A DNA stretch of 59,568 nt, taken from the NCBI GenBank assembly GCA_035510155.1, contig DATKHR010000076.1, positions 1 to 59,568 of the forward strand. Direction: 5' to 3'. Both the position numbers and the translations under genes were made by a program. The DNA comes from DATKHR01 sp035510155 (GTDB lineage: Bacteria; Acidobacteriota; Vicinamibacteria; Vicinamibacterales; CAVVIG01). The notes beneath the pieces are model-generated. The model was not told the origin of the DNA, searched no databases, and saw only the letters and a list, made by a program, of their open reading frames with translations. Positions 57,938 to 59,568 of this stretch are shown in pieces (the first letter of the stretch is position 1; each line of letters begins with the position of its first letter).

Positions 57938-58417
57938 CTAGTCCTGATTCTCGCCTTGAATCTGTTGCGTCAGATAGCGTTCGTACCCGACCTGCTCAAT
58001 CTGATGGAGCTGAGCTTCGAGGAAATCGACGTGTTCTTCTTCGTCCCTGAGAAGCCGCTCCAACAGCTCCCGCGAAGTGTTGTCGGCAGCGTCGCGCGCG
58101 ACTTTGATGGCCTCGTTGTACATGACTACGGCTCTGAGCTCGAGGTCGAGGTCATTTCGCAGCTGCACCTTGACATCAGCCCCGATCGTCAAGGGTAGCG
58201 GCTCCATCTTCGGCGTGCCGTCGAGGAAGATGATGCGCTCGAGCAATGCTTCGGCGTGTTTCATCTCGCCGATCGATTGCTTCCGGATGAAGGTGCCCAG
58301 CCGGTGATAGCCCCAGTTGTGGCACATCTCGGCGTGCACGAAATACTGGCTGATCGCCGTGAGTTCCTCGCGAAGGCCCTCGTTGAGTTTCGCGATCACG
58401 TGTTTGTTTCCTTGCAT
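57938..58417 (-). CDS. bfr: Bacterioferritin
   Basis: A 159-residue four-helix-bundle iron-storage protein. Di-iron ligands are E18, E51, H54, E93 and E126/H129, with the haem-ligand methionine M52 in IGEMKHAEALLERIIF. LEAQLHQIEQVGYERYLTQQI closes the protein. It oxidises Fe(II) and stores Fe(III) in a 24-subunit shell. AGGAG precedes ATG 58417 by five bases. It stands about 850 bases downstream of the ferritin-like gene on the same strand. Confidence 0.95.
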   Translation of the reverse strand: MQGNKHVIAKLNEGLREELTAISQYFVHAEMCHNWGYHRLGTFIRKQSIGEMKHAEALLERIIFLDGTPKMEPLPLTIGADVKVQLRNDLDLELRAVVMYNEAIKVARDAADNTSRELLERLLRDEEEHVDFLEAQLHQIEQVGYERYLTQQIQGENQD

Positions 58418-58482
58418 CCCGTCTCCTGTTCATGGAATCGAGCCGACGCGTCGACCATTCCTGCTCAAAGCAATTGAGCGTG

Positions 58483-58488
58483 ATTGTA
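58483..58488 (-). promoter_or_regulatory. -10 box TACAAT upstream of bfr
   Basis: Minus-strand TACAAT at 58483-58488 is a near-consensus -10 box about 65 bases upstream of bfr. No clear -35 box was found. Confidence 0.35.
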
Positions 58489-58680
58489 CACGCGGTACCT
58501 GGCTGGGAGGCCAGACACCTCGGGCGCGGCAGGCAAGCATCGGCGGCGGCACAGTAAGCGGCATCCGCGATGCCCCCCTCATAGGAAGACCTCACGCGTC
58601 GAACACCGTCGTCAGCTCGACGCGAAGATCCTGCAGGGCAGCAGTTCTCACATGTGAAACGATTTACACAGGGAAAATGC

Positions 58681-58941
58681 CTAGGCTCCGCTCACGCGTT
58701 CAGTTTTCGCCCCACACTCTTTGCTTCGCCCATTCGGCCGTTGCTGGGAATCGAGTTGCGCTTGAATTTCCGCGATTCGTTGAAACTGCACCAGGAGCTC
58801 TGTCTGGATCCGTTCAATCGTAGCTTCCTGACGAAGTAACAAGTCGCGCACGTCGGCGAAGTCGGTGCCCGTGATCTTCATGCGCTGACTGGAACGGACT
58901 CGGGGCGGACGGCGAACTCGTTTTTTGTCATCGATACCCAA
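58681..58941 (-). CDS. Small basic coiled-coil protein (86 aa)
   Basis: An 86-residue protein (TTG start at 58941, possibly shorter). Residues ~25-65 (DFADVRDLLLRQEATIERIQTELLVQFQRIAEIQAQLD) form an amphipathic helix with coiled-coil heptads. The N-terminus is basic (KKRVRRPPRVR). No family recognised. It lies seven bases downstream of the broken DUF5666-like gene. Confidence 0.45.
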   Translation of the reverse strand: MGIDDKKRVRRPPRVRSSQRMKITGTDFADVRDLLLRQEATIERIQTELLVQFQRIAEIQAQLDSQQRPNGRSKECGAKTERVSGA

Positions 58942-58948
58942 TTCCAGT

Positions 58949-59409
58949 TCATGGTCGGTGAGCCCGTGTCGCCAGCACGCTTGCGTCGGCCTGCCGCGAC
59001 CCCTTGACCTCGACGGAATCCCCGGCCTTCAGCGAGGCGCAAGACGTGTCCTTGAATTGGATCGAGGCGTTGGTCTTGACCTGGGTCGAATTGATGCTGA
59101 ACGAGAGCGAATTGGACGCGAATGATCCGCCGATGCTGCCCGCCGCGATCGAACCTTTCAGCTCGACGTCTCCCTCATTCTCGTCGCTGTTCGCACCGTC
59201 GCCCTCGACGCTCGCCGCCAGCACAGACTCATCGTTGGATTGAATCTGTCTCGGTCTGAGGCACACGCGCGGTAGTCAGACAACGTTCGCACAGGCATAA
59301 TGCGCGCGCTCCTCGATCTTCGACGCGCGGCGGGCGACGCAAGACTGAGCGCCACGGCCCCGATCACGATGGCGACTGAGACCCGATGACGTTTCGACCG
59401 CTCGCTCAT
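58949..59409 (-). pseudogene. DUF5666-like secreted protein, frameshifted
   Basis: A signal peptide (MSERSKRHRVSVAIVIGAVALSLASPAARR) starts at ATG 59409 in one frame. A second frame continues with RASKIEERAHYACANVV, a TGA stop, and then LPRVCLRPRQIQSNDESVLAASVEGDG, VELKGSIAAGSIGGSFASNSLSFSINSTQV, KTNASIQFKDTSCASLKAGDSVEVKGSRQ, a typical DUF5666 C-domain. So one frameshift and one in-frame stop separate signal and domain. Either a true pseudogene or sequencing error; the region is near the window end. Confidence 0.6.
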
Positions 59410-59568
59410 CGGCCCATGCTTCTTCCGGATGTTCGGCGGGTAATCATTCAGCAGAATTTCCGGCATCCAAAGGAGTCCAAGAAGCAGTTTCGATCGTGTC
59501 CTGCCCGAACTACGGATCTTCTTTCTCGTTGCCAGACTTCCTGGGACAGTGTTCCCTCGCGTCATCCT

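Noticed and set aside
1..59568. tRNA, rRNA, CRISPR, prophage or transposase genes
   Set aside because: None found by eye: no spaced palindromic repeats, no transposase motifs, no cloverleaf-like T-arm sequence outside coding regions.

Overview
The window is high-GC DNA (roughly 63-65% G+C by eye) with densely packed chromosomal housekeeping and accessory genes. The gene mix (DUF1343/NamZ-type muramidase, paired M16 peptidases, a secreted DUF5818-like VTGCL protein, a YVTN protein, an AddAB nuclease, a split LigD, TAT-dependent hydrolases and many stop/start overlaps) fits an Acidobacteriota genome, perhaps Vicinamibacteria. That placement is inferred from gene content, without marker genes. 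I saw no rRNA, tRNA, CRISPR array, prophage or intact insertion sequence.

Layout. 1-7.7 kb: a partial muramidase, a LOG protein, an SRPBCC protein, a decayed M16 peptidase, pyk-mscS, and an O-methyltransferase/small protein/amidase string. 7.7-15.7 kb (minus): a lysine/diaminopimelate operon asd-lysC-dapB-dapA-dapD-M20(dapE-like)-MutS-like, all joined by overlapping or abutting stop/start codons. Ahead of it lies a Lys/Thr-rich leader peptide followed by an intrinsic terminator, a candidate attenuator. 16-23.4 kb: an MDR oxidoreductase, a coupled pair of M16 peptidases (one lacking the zinc motif), mrp, a DUF4870-like protein, yidD, and small membrane and zinc-finger proteins. 23.4-31 kb (minus): a secreted protein-addB-addA operon. 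31-36 kb: an S9 hydrolase, a CsgG-like lipoprotein-type protein, a secreted/membrane protein and an OmpA protein. 35.9-38.3 kb: convergent ATP-dependent ligase and LigD-type polymerase. 38.4-51.3 kb: a VTGCL protein, YciI, an MFS-spermidine synthase fusion, two MFS transporters, an esterase, a TetR/DCC divergent pair, a second LOG protein and two beta-propeller proteins. 51.7-57.1 kb: DUF2007 and a coupled carbamoyltransferase-DUF5989-methyltransferase-SGNH hydrolase operon preceded by a membrane di-iron protein. 57.3-59.4 kb: a small secreted protein, bacterioferritin, a coiled-coil protein and a broken DUF5666-like gene.

The most striking candidate is the leader/attenuator before asd-lysC-dap. 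A 30-codon reading frame has 5 Lys, 3 Thr and 1 Met within codons 4-19, then three mutually exclusive pairing segments, then a hairpin with nine U residues. Other themes are 7-bp tandem repeats, both intergenic and in frame inside two enzymes; -10 boxes placed 6-8 bases before start codons, suggesting leaderless mRNAs; an AddA without its nuclease domain; and the translationally coupled carbamoyltransferase cluster.
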